Below, one piece after another: positions 44,998 to 55,315 of a stretch of 64,000 bases of DNA. Source of the stretch: Termitomyces sp. T153 (Eukaryota; Basidiomycota; Agaricomycetes; Agaricales; Lyophyllaceae); the NCBI GenBank assembly GCA_018296165.2, contig JACKQL020000162.1, forward strand, positions 1 to 64,000. The letters run 5' to 3'. Position 1 is the first letter of the stretch, and every line of letters begins with the position of its first letter. The notes beneath the pieces are model-generated. The model ran no database searches. It was not told the origin of the DNA and was given only the letters and a program-made list of their open reading frames with translations. A program made the translations under genes and the position numbers.

Positions 44998-45438
44998 TGT
45001 AAGGGCAACCTCTGGAGGCTGTGGCTCAATCACACAGCTGGCAAAGGGAAATCCAAAGTCTATTCAGTACTGTACAGTGTCTACTGAGATAACTACTCAC
45101 CTGGCAAAGGGAAATCCAAAGAGAACAAGTCTGAGGATTCTCTAGGCCAGGTGTGATGCTTCAGAGGCTTCAGAAGCCATGAGAAACAACTGTACAGTAT
45201 GACAGAGAAAAAAGACACAAGTGATGTGTCAGCAATTGGTCAGCAGTTACATAAGCCAGTGGCAGTGTCAAAGGGCCACACTTGTCTGAATTATTGACAG
45301 AGAACTGGTGCAGCCTGAGGGCTGAAACTAGGACCAATAGATAGGGAAAAGGAAGGAGAATAAAGGAAAACTATAACGGAGCAAATCTGACAAGAACTGG
45401 AGGAGGAGAAGGGGAAACAAGTGAGACATCCCCTGACA
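44998..45438 (-). repeat. Family B LTR (3' copy of the deletion derivative)
   Basis: 441 bp. The plus strand begins TGTAAGGGCAACC and ends CCCCTGACA. It reads as identical to 47786-48226. Confidence 0.92.
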
Positions 45439-45497
45439 TCATCCCCCCTCTAGGATGTGGCGCCTCGACGCACTGAGTAGAAGAAGTCATGAATTGC

Positions 45498-46640
45498 CTA
45501 GTCAGCTAGTGAAATAGAGTAGATGCCTTGAATTGCTTTGGAGGCATTGGGATGCCTACAGTAGAATTCCTGGACCAAGCCTGATGCATGAACATTAGCC
45601 TGCAGTTCCCAAGAGATGTCCTCAATGCCATATCCCTTCCATCTCACCTTGAACTGCAACTTCCCTCGGAATATCCTGCTGTCCAAGATTTCCTCCACCT
45701 CATACTCTTCCTCATCATTGACCAGGACTGGTGGTGGGGGTGGCTTAGGGTGATGGCCTTGGATTGGATCCTCTGGAGCTAGAAACAACTTGACCACATT
45801 GAAGACTGGATGCAGTTGGCACAGGCCTGCTGGGAGTTTAAGTTGGTATGCCAAAGGCCCTACCTTCTTCTCCACCATGAAGGGGCCCAGATGATGATGT
45901 GACAGCTTTAGGGATGGCCTTGTTGTCTTAATGTCTGAGCTATCCAAGTACACATGGTCCCCAGGCTTGTAAACTGGAGCAGGTGTCCATCTGTGATCAT
46001 AGTACCATGCCATGTTTTCCTTGGCCTTCACCAATGCAGCTTTTGCCTCCTCCTGTGCCCTTCTCATCTGGTTCACAAACTTGTTGATGGAGTTGTTCTC
46101 TGAGGGGTGTGCCTGAGGTTCAAGTCCCATGCAAGGGTGCCTGCCAGTGTCCAGGAAGAATGGAGTCATTTGTGTGGAAGAGTGAACATGGTTGTTGTAT
46201 TGGAATTCTGCATCTGGCAGCAGCTCATCCCAGTCATCCTGCCTCTCATTACAAAACAGGCAGAGATACTGTTCCAGTTCCTGGTTAACACATTCTGTCT
46301 GCCTGTCTGACTGAGGGTGATAGGCCATGGTGGTATGGAGCTTTATGCCTAGCAGGTGATACAGTTCTTGAGTGAATTCTGCTACAAACTGGGGGCCCTG
46401 GTCTGAGACATACCCATCTGACAGACCATGGAGTTTCCAGACATTCTTATAGTACAGGCTGGCTGCTCCCAAGGCAGAGCATGTGGTGTGAGTAGGTATG
46501 AAGTGAGTCTGTTTGCCATAAAGGTCCACCACCACCATCACAGCATTGTACCCATGAGCATCTGGGAGCTCCACAATGAAATCCACTGATGCAACACTCC
46601 AGTGAGCAGCTGGAATAGGAAGTGGGTGGAGCTGGCCCAT
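45498..46640 (-). CDS. Family B integrase with C-terminal chromodomain (380-aa open frame)
   Basis: An uninterrupted minus frame. The core shows VASVDFIVELPDAHG (first Asp), YVSDQGPQFVAEF (second Asp) and SDRQTECVNQELEQYL (the Glu). An integrase C-terminal GPF-like region (LGPFMVEKKVGPLAYQLKLP) precedes a chromodomain: YEVEEILDSR, LQFKVRWKGYG and ISWELQANV. The chromodomain probably targets insertion to methylated-histone chromatin, as known for chromoviruses. The HHCC zinc domain just upstream (46750-46641) is broken by stops. It is the best-preserved chromovirus gene in the window. Confidence 0.9.
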   Translation of the reverse strand: MGQLHPLPIPAAHWSVASVDFIVELPDAHGYNAVMVVVDLYGKQTHFIPTHTTCSALGAASLYYKNVWKLHGLSDGYVSDQGPQFVAEFTQELYHLLGIKLHTTMAYHPQSDRQTECVNQELEQYLCLFCNERQDDWDELLPDAEFQYNNHVHSSTQMTPFFLDTGRHPCMGLEPQAHPSENNSINKFVNQMRRAQEEAKAALVKAKENMAWYYDHRWTPAPVYKPGDHVYLDSSDIKTTRPSLKLSHHHLGPFMVEKKVGPLAYQLKLPAGLCQLHPVFNVVKLFLAPEDPIQGHHPKPPPPPVLVNDEEEYEVEEILDSRIFRGKLQFKVRWKGYGIEDISWELQANVHASGLVQEFYCRHPNASKAIQGIYSISLAD

Positions 46641-47519
46641 AGGTACTTGGCAGCAAGGTTTTGTGCAGAGACAGAGGTTGCAGGTGCTAGTGTAGGTGCC
46701 TACATATCGGGAGATCTGTGGCCACCAATAGTTCTGGGATACCAGCTCTAGCGTCTTTCACCTTCCAGAATGTCCAGCCACTCAAGAGTCATGATGTTGT
46801 TCTACAATGTGCTGATGAAGTTCTAGAATGTTAGGCACATAAATGCATCCTCTGAAGGTCAGCAGCCCATCCTGAAGACCCCACTCATCTGCATGTACTG
46901 ACTTGACTCCACTTGCCCGTCAAGCTTGTAGGGCCTGTGCAGCCTGGGCAACTGCATCCTCCTGTGCACCCTCCCAGTTCCCTCGTCGCATGTCCCTAAG
47001 GATGTTTGCCTCATCTCCCTGAGCCACAATCCCTTCTAGTGCATGGATGGCAAAGAGCTCTGGCTTGAGGAGGACAATGTTGTTGTTATCTCCCGCTCCA
47101 GTGCCATGGTCCACCTGCCTGGACAGTGCATCTGGTTTGCCCATGCTCTGTCCTGGTTTGTGGTGCAGTGAGAAGTCAAAGTTGGCCAGATACAAAGACC
47201 ACTGAGCTTGATGTCAATTGAGTTTCTTAGCAGAATGGAAGTACTCCAGGTTCTTATGGTCTGTCCAGACTTCAAACTTATGTTGTGCACCCTCAAGGAA
47301 ATGCCACCATTCTTCAAAGGACCAAATAATTGCCAGCATCTCCTTGTCATAGATCTCATAGTTCCATTCCACTGCATTAAGGCTCTTGGAGTAGAAGGCT
47401 ACTGGGTGCCATTTGCCATCCTCTTTTGACTGCTGGGAGAGGACTGCCCCTGTAGCAAAGTCTGAGCTATCTGCTTCTACATGGAATGGAGAGTCATCAT
47501 TGGGGAACAGGAGGACTGG
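46641..47519 (-). pseudogene. Family B RNase H and pre-integrase zinc domain, degenerate
   Basis: The minus strand carries the RNase H sequence (NDDSPFHVEADSSDFATG, KWHPVAFYSKSL and FEVWTDHKNLEYF) in shifting frames down to about 47200. The connection (LANFDFSLHHKPGQSMGKPD, 47195-46920) follows, then the broken zinc domain. Confidence 0.8.
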
Positions 47520-47668
47520 CTTTGGAGTCCAGTGAGTTCAGCCATGTGGGAAGTAAGGGAAGCTTGGGTAAGTTGAACCTGTGTTTCCAGGGACAGTAAA
47601 TGACTCCAGGCATCATCCTGGGGGCTTGAAGCATCAGGGGGAGGTGCTGGAGGGGTTGGCTGGGTCAT
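47520..47668 (-). pseudogene. Family B gag N-terminus, truncated by internal deletion
   Basis: Starts MTQPTPPAPPPDASSPQDDA and runs to MAELTGLQ, then joins RNase H coding sequence out of frame. In the plus copy the same position continues HQTTEAVSLSLQALLE. Confidence 0.85.
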
Positions 47669-47785
47669 AGGAAGAGCACAGGGGCACTAAGACACTGGTG
47701 GGGGAGAGACCTTTTGAGGAACCAAGTAGAAGCTCAAGTAACCAAAAAAGGGGGCTCCCAGACCAAATTTGGAGACTTGTTCTGC

Positions 47786-48226
47786 TGTAAGGGCAACCTC
47801 TGGAGGCTGTGGCTCAATCACACAGCTGGCAAAGGGAAATCCAAAGTCTATTCAGTACTGTACAGTGTCTACTGAGATAACTACTCACCTGGCAAAGGGA
47901 AATCCAAAGAGAACAAGTCTGAGGATTCTCTAGGCCAGGTGTGATGCTTCAGAGGCTTCAGAAGCCATGAGAAACAACTGTACAGTATGACAGAGAAAAA
48001 AGACACAAGTGATGTGTCAGCAATTGGTCAGCAGTTACATAAGCCAGTGGCAGTGTCAAAGGGCCACACTTGTCTGAATTATTGACAGAGAACTGGTGCA
48101 GCCTGAGGGCTGAAACTAGGACCAATAGATAGGGAAAAGGAAGGAGAATAAAGGAAAACTATAACGGAGCAAATCTGACAAGAACTGGAGGAGGAGAAGG
48201 GGAAACAAGTGAGACATCCCCTGACA
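47786..48226 (-). repeat. Family B LTR (5' copy of the deletion derivative)
   Basis: 441 bp, reads as identical to 44998-45438. On the minus strand its inner end ...CCCTTACA is followed by GCAGAACAAGTCTCC, the expected place of the primer-binding site. Confidence 0.92.
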
Positions 48227-48312
48227 CTGACTGAACTCTAACCAGGCTAACCATGTACTCAACAGGCAGGCCCATGGGTACATAAGCCTAATTGTGTTAA
48301 GGTTTATCCCTT

Positions 48313-48409
48313 AGTCTGTTAACTCAATGGTTCTATTGTGTCTTCTTTGGAATTGTGCCTATCATTCAGAAGTTTGTTGGTTCAATTCCCTTTGGTTGTC
48401 TTTTTTTTT
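48313..48409 (+). ncRNA. tRNA-like sequence with pol III boxes and T-run (possible SINE or tRNA relic)
   Basis: An A-box-like TAACTCAATGG at 48320-48330 and a perfect B box GGTTCAATTCC at 48379-48389, followed by nine Ts at 48401-48409. The spacing is longer than in a plain tRNA, so a tRNA-derived SINE head or decayed tRNA is more likely than a working tRNA. No cloverleaf was confirmed. Confidence 0.4.
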
Positions 48410-48667
48410 GTCCAATGCAACATTTGGTGCTGTTGACATCATGTGACATTACAAGACTTTCATATATGGGGCAGTCTTTGTAAGTACAAGCATATCACAC
48501 TTTGCTTGTGTTTACAGGCGAGTAATATATTACTCTGCCTCTGGTGAAACTCGCGGCTCCAAGCACCCAGTGCTCAATACTACTGATGCATACATCATAA
48601 GACAAGAGTGAGACACAGATACATGTCCATAGTCAGTGATTTTCCTACGCTGAGCAAGACAAGATAA
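48410..48667. other. Transition from transposon to host sequence
   Basis: CpG becomes normal from about 48515 (GCGAGTAATA, CTCGCGGCTCC). No gene. It probably includes the 3' UTR of the AIM9-like gene. Confidence 0.4.
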
Positions 48668-50507
48668 TCATCGCAAAAATTGTCCCCATCGTCCATCCTC
48701 GAAGGGAAATGGCCCTCCGCAAGACACTTCATCCCACTCCAACCGCGCACGAGCTAACTCGTGCATAGAAAATTCATAGTCCTCTGGATCCACACAACCA
48801 TCGCTAGTACATCGGAGTTGTATAGACAAACGCGAAAGCGCATCATCAAATCGCTCAAGTCGTTCCTGTTCTTCCTGATATCTGTGGAGTTCATCCGATC
48901 CAAATGTGTATGGGCAAGGGCCCAGCTCGTTCGAATCTTCGTCCCATAGGATCTTAATCCGGACTAACAAGTGCATGAGAGTGTGCGGACCGTCAGCAGT
49001 GGCACGCAATATGCCCTGGGTCAGCAGATGGAGGTATCTCTGGAGCGGCCAAACGATCAAGTAAGCGTATTTTGGTACCTTAAGAAATACCTCATTCCAG
49101 CGTACTTTGCGTGTCGCAATCCGATGTTCTGCACGGAGGACCTCCTGTTGGGATGGATTGAGCTGATCGAAGCCTGCAGGCCACGGTACTTCTTCGAAGC
49201 CATTGACGTTAAGCACTGGTCGCCCGTCCGCCTGGAAAAGGCGAGGCTGATACTCTGCGACGTGCGGGATACACCATTGCAGCGCATGAGGAAGCACAGG
49301 TGTTCCTTGCCAGTCAATGAAGCATGGATCCTTCATACGTGAAACATCGTTTTCGGCAGTGAGTTTGGGCACCATGAGGTTTTGCGCCCGAATATCAGGA
49401 TGGAGGAGGACATTCATCATGAAGGAATCCGGCAAAGGAGACGCCTGCTCAATTACTTGTTTGAGATGTGGCGCCAGAGCTACTACCTTGTCGAGGAGAT
49501 GGTCAATTTGCACAAGATCATTAACGGAAGAGTTGGTGTAGGATAAAGAGGAAGGATCTTCACGGTGGCGTTCTACAGCGCGACGCTCTATGCGTACGGC
49601 AGCATTGATATAGTCTTCTACTGTATCCCACGGCCCACGGTCAAGGTGTGGTTCATCATGGTAAGAGCGCCACCACAGGGGATCAGCAATCGGGCCGACG
49701 CGTACTTGATCCTCAAACAGCCTCGGTGCAGCAAGAGGCGGAATAGAACTTGGAAGGTCGGCCGGGAAATAGAGGCTACCAAGCTGTGAAAAAGAGACCG
49801 CATTCATCCTCGCGATGTCGTTGGCGACTTCTGTAAGGAGCTCTGCCACTGGCTCGCCACGCATCTCAGGTTTCGTCCACTCGTTGTTTAACGAAACACC
49901 CTCCACATCTTCCATCAGGATGTAGGGCCAGCCAACAGGATTCTGGGATATGTCCGAGTCTTTATTCCATGCGATGACACGTGGTGTGCGGACGTTCAAC
50001 TTATTGCCAACAAACGTCATCGTCGCAACTTCGCTTGCAATGGCCCAAGAGACTCCGCTGCCAAACATACGTGCAGAAGGTATGCGGGCAATAAGAGACT
50101 GAGAGTTTTGGAAGCGCAAGCGAAATATTTTATTAAAAGACCCTGAGAAAACGTAAATTGAACGATTCAAGCCGGGTAACAGAAGAAAACCACGCCACCT
50201 TCCGCAATTTTGTGCATCTGGAGACAAGGATCACCACCAACAGCAGCACAGGCAACCCGGATTAGCTCAGAAACATTGAATTGTACATGTCGAATTTCTT
50301 GCTCTATGTTAGAATGTCAGTGTTAACGTTTGTTTTCTCAACAACGGACTCACGTTGGGCCTCGTTGAATAACCAACGGGAATCAGTCTCGTATAATTCA
50401 GCTGTGCATGGTAGGTGCATTCTCTCTATCCTTCGGGAGAACGTAGACAATAGTTGACGCTTCACGGGGGGGATATGCGGGAAAAATGAACGAGAAAGTC
50501 CCAACAT
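48668..50507 (-). CDS. AIM9-like aminoglycoside-phosphotransferase-family protein, mitochondrial, three exons (577 aa)
   Basis: Exons on the minus strand are 50507-50354, 50303-50199 and 50142-48668, with GT-AG introns of 50 and 56 nt. The splices fuse EAQ to QEIRHVQFN and KIAEG to SFNKIFRLRF, the family's glycine-loop region. Residues 1-30 (MLGLSRSFFPHIPPVKRQLL...FSRRIER) are basic, without acids until late, and look like a mitochondrial presequence. The APH fold shows HPDIRAQN at about residue 334 (the H-x-D-x4-N catalytic loop) and FIDWQG at about 363 (the metal-binding Asp). Long helical C-terminus. AIM9 is linked to mitochondrial inheritance in yeast; the substrate is unknown. Without splicing, the third exon's frame begins with a spurious N-terminus. 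The frame is intact, CpG is normal, and it is the only host gene in this island. Confidence 0.85.
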
Positions 50508-51661
50508 CCCCGACTCTCTCTTACGTAAATAATGGATGGGGCAAGTGTGTGTGGTAGGAGTTGCCCGGGGTCAATTCGGGGACAGATTAGATTACCGCTC
50601 CTCTCCCTTCACACTTCACACTCATCACTCCTTTGTCTCATTGTTCTTGATTTACTTATATTGCTGTGAGTGTTGGCTTAAGCAAACTGCCATCTCACAC
50701 TGTGCTACAAAAATCTCAACAGTGGAGTGGCCTTTGAATGGAAAGAGTTATATGATGGCCCACACCAGCTAACAGAACTGTCTTTTGCAACAGATGTTGC
50801 ATGACAATGGAAAGCATGCAGCTGATGCCTGCCAATAGCATTGACAACAACACAATGTAAGACTCCTGCAAACCAAGAGGCCAGTCAAAGATGTCTGCTC
50901 AGAGTGTATTCAATGACACATTGTAACATTGCAGATGTAACATTGTTCACTTCAGCTACAATGCAGAGGACTCTGCTGGACATGTAGCATACAATACAAA
51001 ACATGTTCTGCTACAATGTATGACACATGCACTTGTTGTGCTCTACCCTGCTAACAAGAGAATCACTGGTGAAGCTCATTAGAAATAGATCTAATCTACT
51101 GATAAAAATGCATGACATAATGCAAAGAGTATTAACAAGTGCTGCAAGTGCAGTGTGAGATGATGTGTGTAAGTAGGAGTGAATGATATGTACCTGTACC
51201 ATAGCCAGATCCCATCAAAGCATTTCTGTTCAAAAGCTCTTGGTCCATCTGTATTAGATATTTGTTGAAATCTGTAAAGCAGTTATGGTAGGCATGAGAA
51301 GCCATCACAGAAGCATTTTGGTAAGAGCCCACTACAGAACTGTTTTGGTAAGGCTGAGAAGTTGTCACAGAACTGTTTCCACTGCTGGAGTGTCATCTTT
51401 TGCAAACTTGGTGGAAATGACCTGGTGAAAATGACCATTTCCAATGATTGGGCTCTCTGCAGATGTTTCAGAGAAATAGAGTTATGGGAACAGTATCATG
51501 GCTTAGTGGTTTTGAGTGCCATAATGCCACACTTCTCTCTGTCAGGATGAGAGTTCAATTCCTTGATTTGACAATTGACTGCTGATTTGGTCTTGAATTT
51601 TATTTATTTTACTTTTTCTCCCATGCTCTAACCAATGTGTAGGCTCACTCTGAAGCAAAAT
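50508..51661. other. CpG-poor sequence without a recognised gene
   Basis: About 1.15 kb. The first 90 bases are the promoter side of the AIM9-like gene. The rest is CpG-poor, presumably transposon-derived, with short local repeats such as ACAGAACTGTTT (51345, 51367). A tRNA-like segment lies at 51492-51565. Confidence 0.4.
51492..51565 (+). ncRNA. tRNA-like sequence with A and B boxes (possible SINE head)
   Basis: TGGCTTAGTGG at 51499-51509 fits the A-box consensus and GAGTTCAATTCC at 51551-51562 fits the B box, 54 bases apart start to start. T-rich sequence follows. As with 48313-48409, a SINE or tRNA relic is more likely than a functional tRNA. Confidence 0.4.
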
Positions 51662-51970
51662 GCCCTCATAGTTTGGGTATTCAGGCTGGCTACCTGCCAA
51701 ATCCTTTCCTGCACTGCAGCCAACATTGCTCCACCTGTATGATGGAGATTATAAGGCTGGGGAGTGTTTCTTTCAATCCTGTGTCACCTATATTGAGTTG
51801 AGCAGTGAAGCTTTTGCCTCTGATGCCCTGAAGATTGCCTGGGTCCTCTCTCACATGAAGGTTGGCTGAGCTTTGACCTGCATATTGTGCATATTTTAAT
51901 GCCCTGGATGAGTAGAGAATTTGACTGACTGGATGGAGTTCAAGAAGGATTTCCAAGCTGAGTTTCTCCC
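51662..51970 (+). pseudogene. Family B gag fragment
   Basis: The plus strand reads KAGECFFQSCVTYIELSSEA and ASDALKIAWVLSHM, then WMEFKKDFQAEF, with three stops in 100 codons. It ends at a family C LTR at 51971. Confidence 0.8.
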
Positions 51971-53057
51971 TGTCAGGTTCTGCTGATCATGGGGGCTCAC
52001 CTTAACTGGGCAAGTCCTTACTAGGCAGACACAATGTCCTGTGCTTATAACCTAGTGCTCCAGGGTGGTCTGGACTTCAGATACTTGCAAGGGTAAGCTA
52101 AGGGAAGTTGTCTGAGCAAGTCTGGAATGGTCTGAAATGGTCTGAGCAAGTCTAAGACCAGGTACAATAAGTGTTGAGTTTGAATGGGCATTAGGCACAA
52201 ATTCATAGGCAAATGTATAGACTGCTAGGCAAGCAGAGGTTATGCAAGTGATGGGAGTGGGTCTAGAGATTGATGGGGGATAAATTAAGTGTGATGGGTT
52301 CTGGTGCTGAGCATATGGCAAGGTTCAGAGTTTGTTTGAGGATCATAACATATGCATGGAGTTTATAACAGCATTAGAGTTGAAAGGAACTTAGGCATGA
52401 TAAAGGAAACTGAGGCAAACAAGACAAGACAGAGTCAAGATGAGACAGAGACAAGAACAAAATAGAATTGAGAGAGATACAAAACTAGAGACAGAAACAG
52501 AGAGAAGAGTAGAAGATGTAACAAACACAGAACAAAACAAGAAACAGTAACCACAGGTAATGCAATATTAAGACTAGAGTAACAAATGCTACTCTATGAC
52601 TTGTATACTAGCTACTAGAACTCCTCTGGAGATAGTAGGTTTAGCAGTGGGGCTTGCTAGGGCTATGCTGAGTTTACAGGTGTTGGTTATGATCAGTGGG
52701 CAGGCTGCAGTAATATACTGATGGGATCTGATGGGAACATGGGCCACCCTAGAGTTGTTGTGAGGTTCCAGACTTGGTTGGGTAAGCTGTGTTGACAAGT
52801 AAGTGATGTATGCCAGGATAATAGTGCTGGGGGGTTCCAGGGGCCCAGGAAGTAAGGGGAAGTGTTGGGGCCTGCAGGAAATGTGTTAGAGTTTGCTAGG
52901 GGGCTGTTGGGGTTTGCTGGAGAAGTGTCAGAGTTAGCTGGGGTGGGTGCTATGGACAAACAAAGGTCAGGGGAGTCAAGGGAGTGTTGAGGGGGGACTC
53001 TGGGGAAGTAGGGTGGCTTGGAAAGAGGTCTAGAGGTTCTGGGAGTGAGTCATGACA
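51971..53057 (-). repeat. Family C LTR (3' LTR), 1087 bp
   Basis: The plus strand begins TGTCAGGTTCTGCTGATC and ends GAGTCATGACA. It is similar in order and length to 1632-2675 and, reversed, to 13187-14318. On the minus strand it is preceded by a purine-rich tract (CTGAAAGGGGAGTGA, 53072-53058), so it is a 3' LTR. Confidence 0.8.
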
Positions 53058-54875
53058 TCACTCCCCTTTCAGCATCAAGACTCTTGAGATGCAGGGCATG
53101 AGTTGGGGATTAGTGGGGACATGGGAATCAAAGCCAAGCAATATTAATCAAACTGCAGTGAGTGGTGGCAGCATGGGGAACAAAGTTGAAGCATGGCTGC
53201 CATTTGTCAGGGGGCTCTTCCCAATCAATTAAAAGGATCAGACATATTTTGGAGTTCCTAAACCCTTTTTCCCCATGTCTTTCTCTGCATTGTAATTAGC
53301 TTCCACATCATCAGCATCACCAACCCCCCCACCATTGGATGACAATTGGGTCAATGTGTGGTCAGCATACAAGGGTTGCCAGAAGGGGCACAACCAGTGC
53401 TGAGATTGGAGGAAGGTGGATTTAATATGTCATAGTTGTAGGTTTCCTCCTTAGCATGTGATGTATTGCTGACTTTAGCTTGATAAAGCTGTCTGTAGCA
53501 GTGGCTGGCCTATCTGGAGCTTCATCTTGGAGCAGAACTTCAACATGGTTGGCTCTGGCACTGCTGGTGTGTTCCTCAAGGCCAAGTTTTGGTCTGAAGG
53601 TGGTGCAGGTCATTCTGGAGGCCTTATAAGTTGCACAGATAGAGGTGACTCTGGAGAGGTTTGTGGAGGCAGTGGAGCAGGTGTGGAGTCCTCTGATCCT
53701 CAGGTGATCTCAAGAAGAAGCTTTGGTGAGTGACTAGAGTTATTCTATCAGGTTCTGGCTAATCTAGTTGCATAGTGCACCCTTTGTGCCCAACATGGGG
53801 AGCAGTGTAGTTTCAAGGCACCTGTGCAGGGGTCTTGCCATGACATATCAGTGTGTCTTTCCTGCAGGACAAGGCACAAGAAATGCTCCATCTCATTGAG
53901 CTGGCATGCAGCCTGTATTGCTGTGGAGCAACAGTGGGACCACAATTGAGTGGTGGCACAGTTGGGTGAAGGGCAGAAGGGTAGGGTGTTAGGTCAGGAG
54001 TCTGGAGTGGAGAGCAGAGGAGGCTGAGAGCAGCCAGTGGGCAAGGTTGGGCCCCCATAAGGTGGGCAGAGGGGGGGGCCCTGGCAGCACATAAAAAGGG
54101 CAAACAGAGGGCCTCCTTGTTGCCAGAGGTGGGGCCTGGAAAAAGGTTATAGAGCAGGGAGTCAATAGCAGGTCTCTCTGGGCCCCATGTGTACTCCCTT
54201 GAGTCAGGAGCCTTAGTGGTGCAGCTGGTGGAGCCTTCTGGGTCAATGGCTGAGACCCTCCCTGTGTTGATAAGTAAAGGGCTTGACAAGAATGTTAACA
54301 ATTCATGAGGAGGAGCTCTAAAGAGTTGGGGAGGATTGGGACACAATGCAGACAGACTGAGATGTGACATGAGGAGACAGGAATATAACATAGAGGGACC
54401 AGGATGCTGCCATACAGGCAATTACTGAGCAGGCATTGGAGGTCCAAGGGCTGCAGGAGCAGCTGGGGCAGCTGGAGGCATAGGCAGAGCAAGAGCAAGG
54501 AGCAGGGGAGCAATGAGGGGTTCTGGAGGTTGGAGTGCTCTGGGCAGTGGTGGAGGCAGGGAGGAGACATGAAGAATGGCTGGTCAACAAGGTGGCCTTG
54601 AGGTGATGAGGCATTATGCATGAGTTCTTCATTTCCTAACATTCCACTCTTACTGATGCAAGTTGATAGCCTAGGTTTGCAAGCATCAGATTCTTTTGGA
54701 CAAAGTGTTGGCTGCTCAAATATCAATTTAGGATGGGCTGGCACAGATGCCTAGAGACTTCCCTCTGGAGTTGGAGCAGGAATTCAATTAGATGGGGCAG
54801 TTGTTGGCAGGGCAGCAGAGGAATGCAGCAATACCTGGAGCTTGGTGGGAGGGAGCTATCAACATGGGGGAACTC
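53058..54875 (-). mobile_element. Internal remnant probably of a family C element
   Basis: It starts with the polypurine tract of the adjoining LTR and ends at a family B LTR. The minus frames 54421-53813 (202 codons) and 54744-54295 (149 codons) are rich in Pro, Ser, Leu and Cys and match nothing I recognise. Plus-strand frames are no better. Probably decayed, non-autonomous or unfamiliar coding sequence. Confidence 0.45.
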
Positions 54876-55315
54876 TGTAAGGGTGACCTCTGGAGGCTGT
54901 GGCCCAATCACACAGCTGGCAAAGGGAAATCCAAAGTCTATTCAGTACTGTACAGTGTCTACTGACATGTCTACTTATCTGGCAAAGAGAAATCCAAAGA
55001 GAACAAGTCTGGGGATTCCCTAGGCCAGGTGTGACACTTCAGAAGCCTCAGAAGCATGTGAAAAACTGTACAGTATGACAGAGAAAAAAGACAAAAGTGA
55101 TGTGTCAGCAATTGTTCAGCAGTTACATAAGCTGGTGGCAGTGTCAAAGGGGCCACACTTGTCTGAATTATTGACAGAGAACTGGTGCAGCCTGAGGGCT
55201 GAAACTAGGACCAATAGATAGGGAAAAGGAAGGAGAATAAAGGAAAACCATAGCAGGGGAGATCTGACAAGAACTGGAGAAGAAGAAGGGGAAACAAGTG
55301 GGACATCCCCTGACA
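54876..55315 (-). repeat. Family B LTR (3' copy)
   Basis: 440 bp. Begins TGTAAGGGTGACC and ends CCCCTGACA on the plus strand. The polypurine tract next to it is shortened relative to 45439-45454. Confidence 0.88.

Larger units (their letters stand above)
44998..48226 (-). mobile_element. Family B deletion derivative with two identical LTRs
   Basis: LTRs 44998-45438 and 47786-48226 (441 bp each) show no difference on reading. Between them, on the minus strand, lie the first about 50 codons of gag (47668-47520), joined directly to RNase H (47519-46920), then integrase (46640-45498). Protease and RT are missing. A purine tract (CCTAGAGGGGGGATGA, 45454-45439) precedes the 3' LTR. The flanks (ACATC left, CTGAC right) are not a target duplication. 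Confidence 0.88.
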
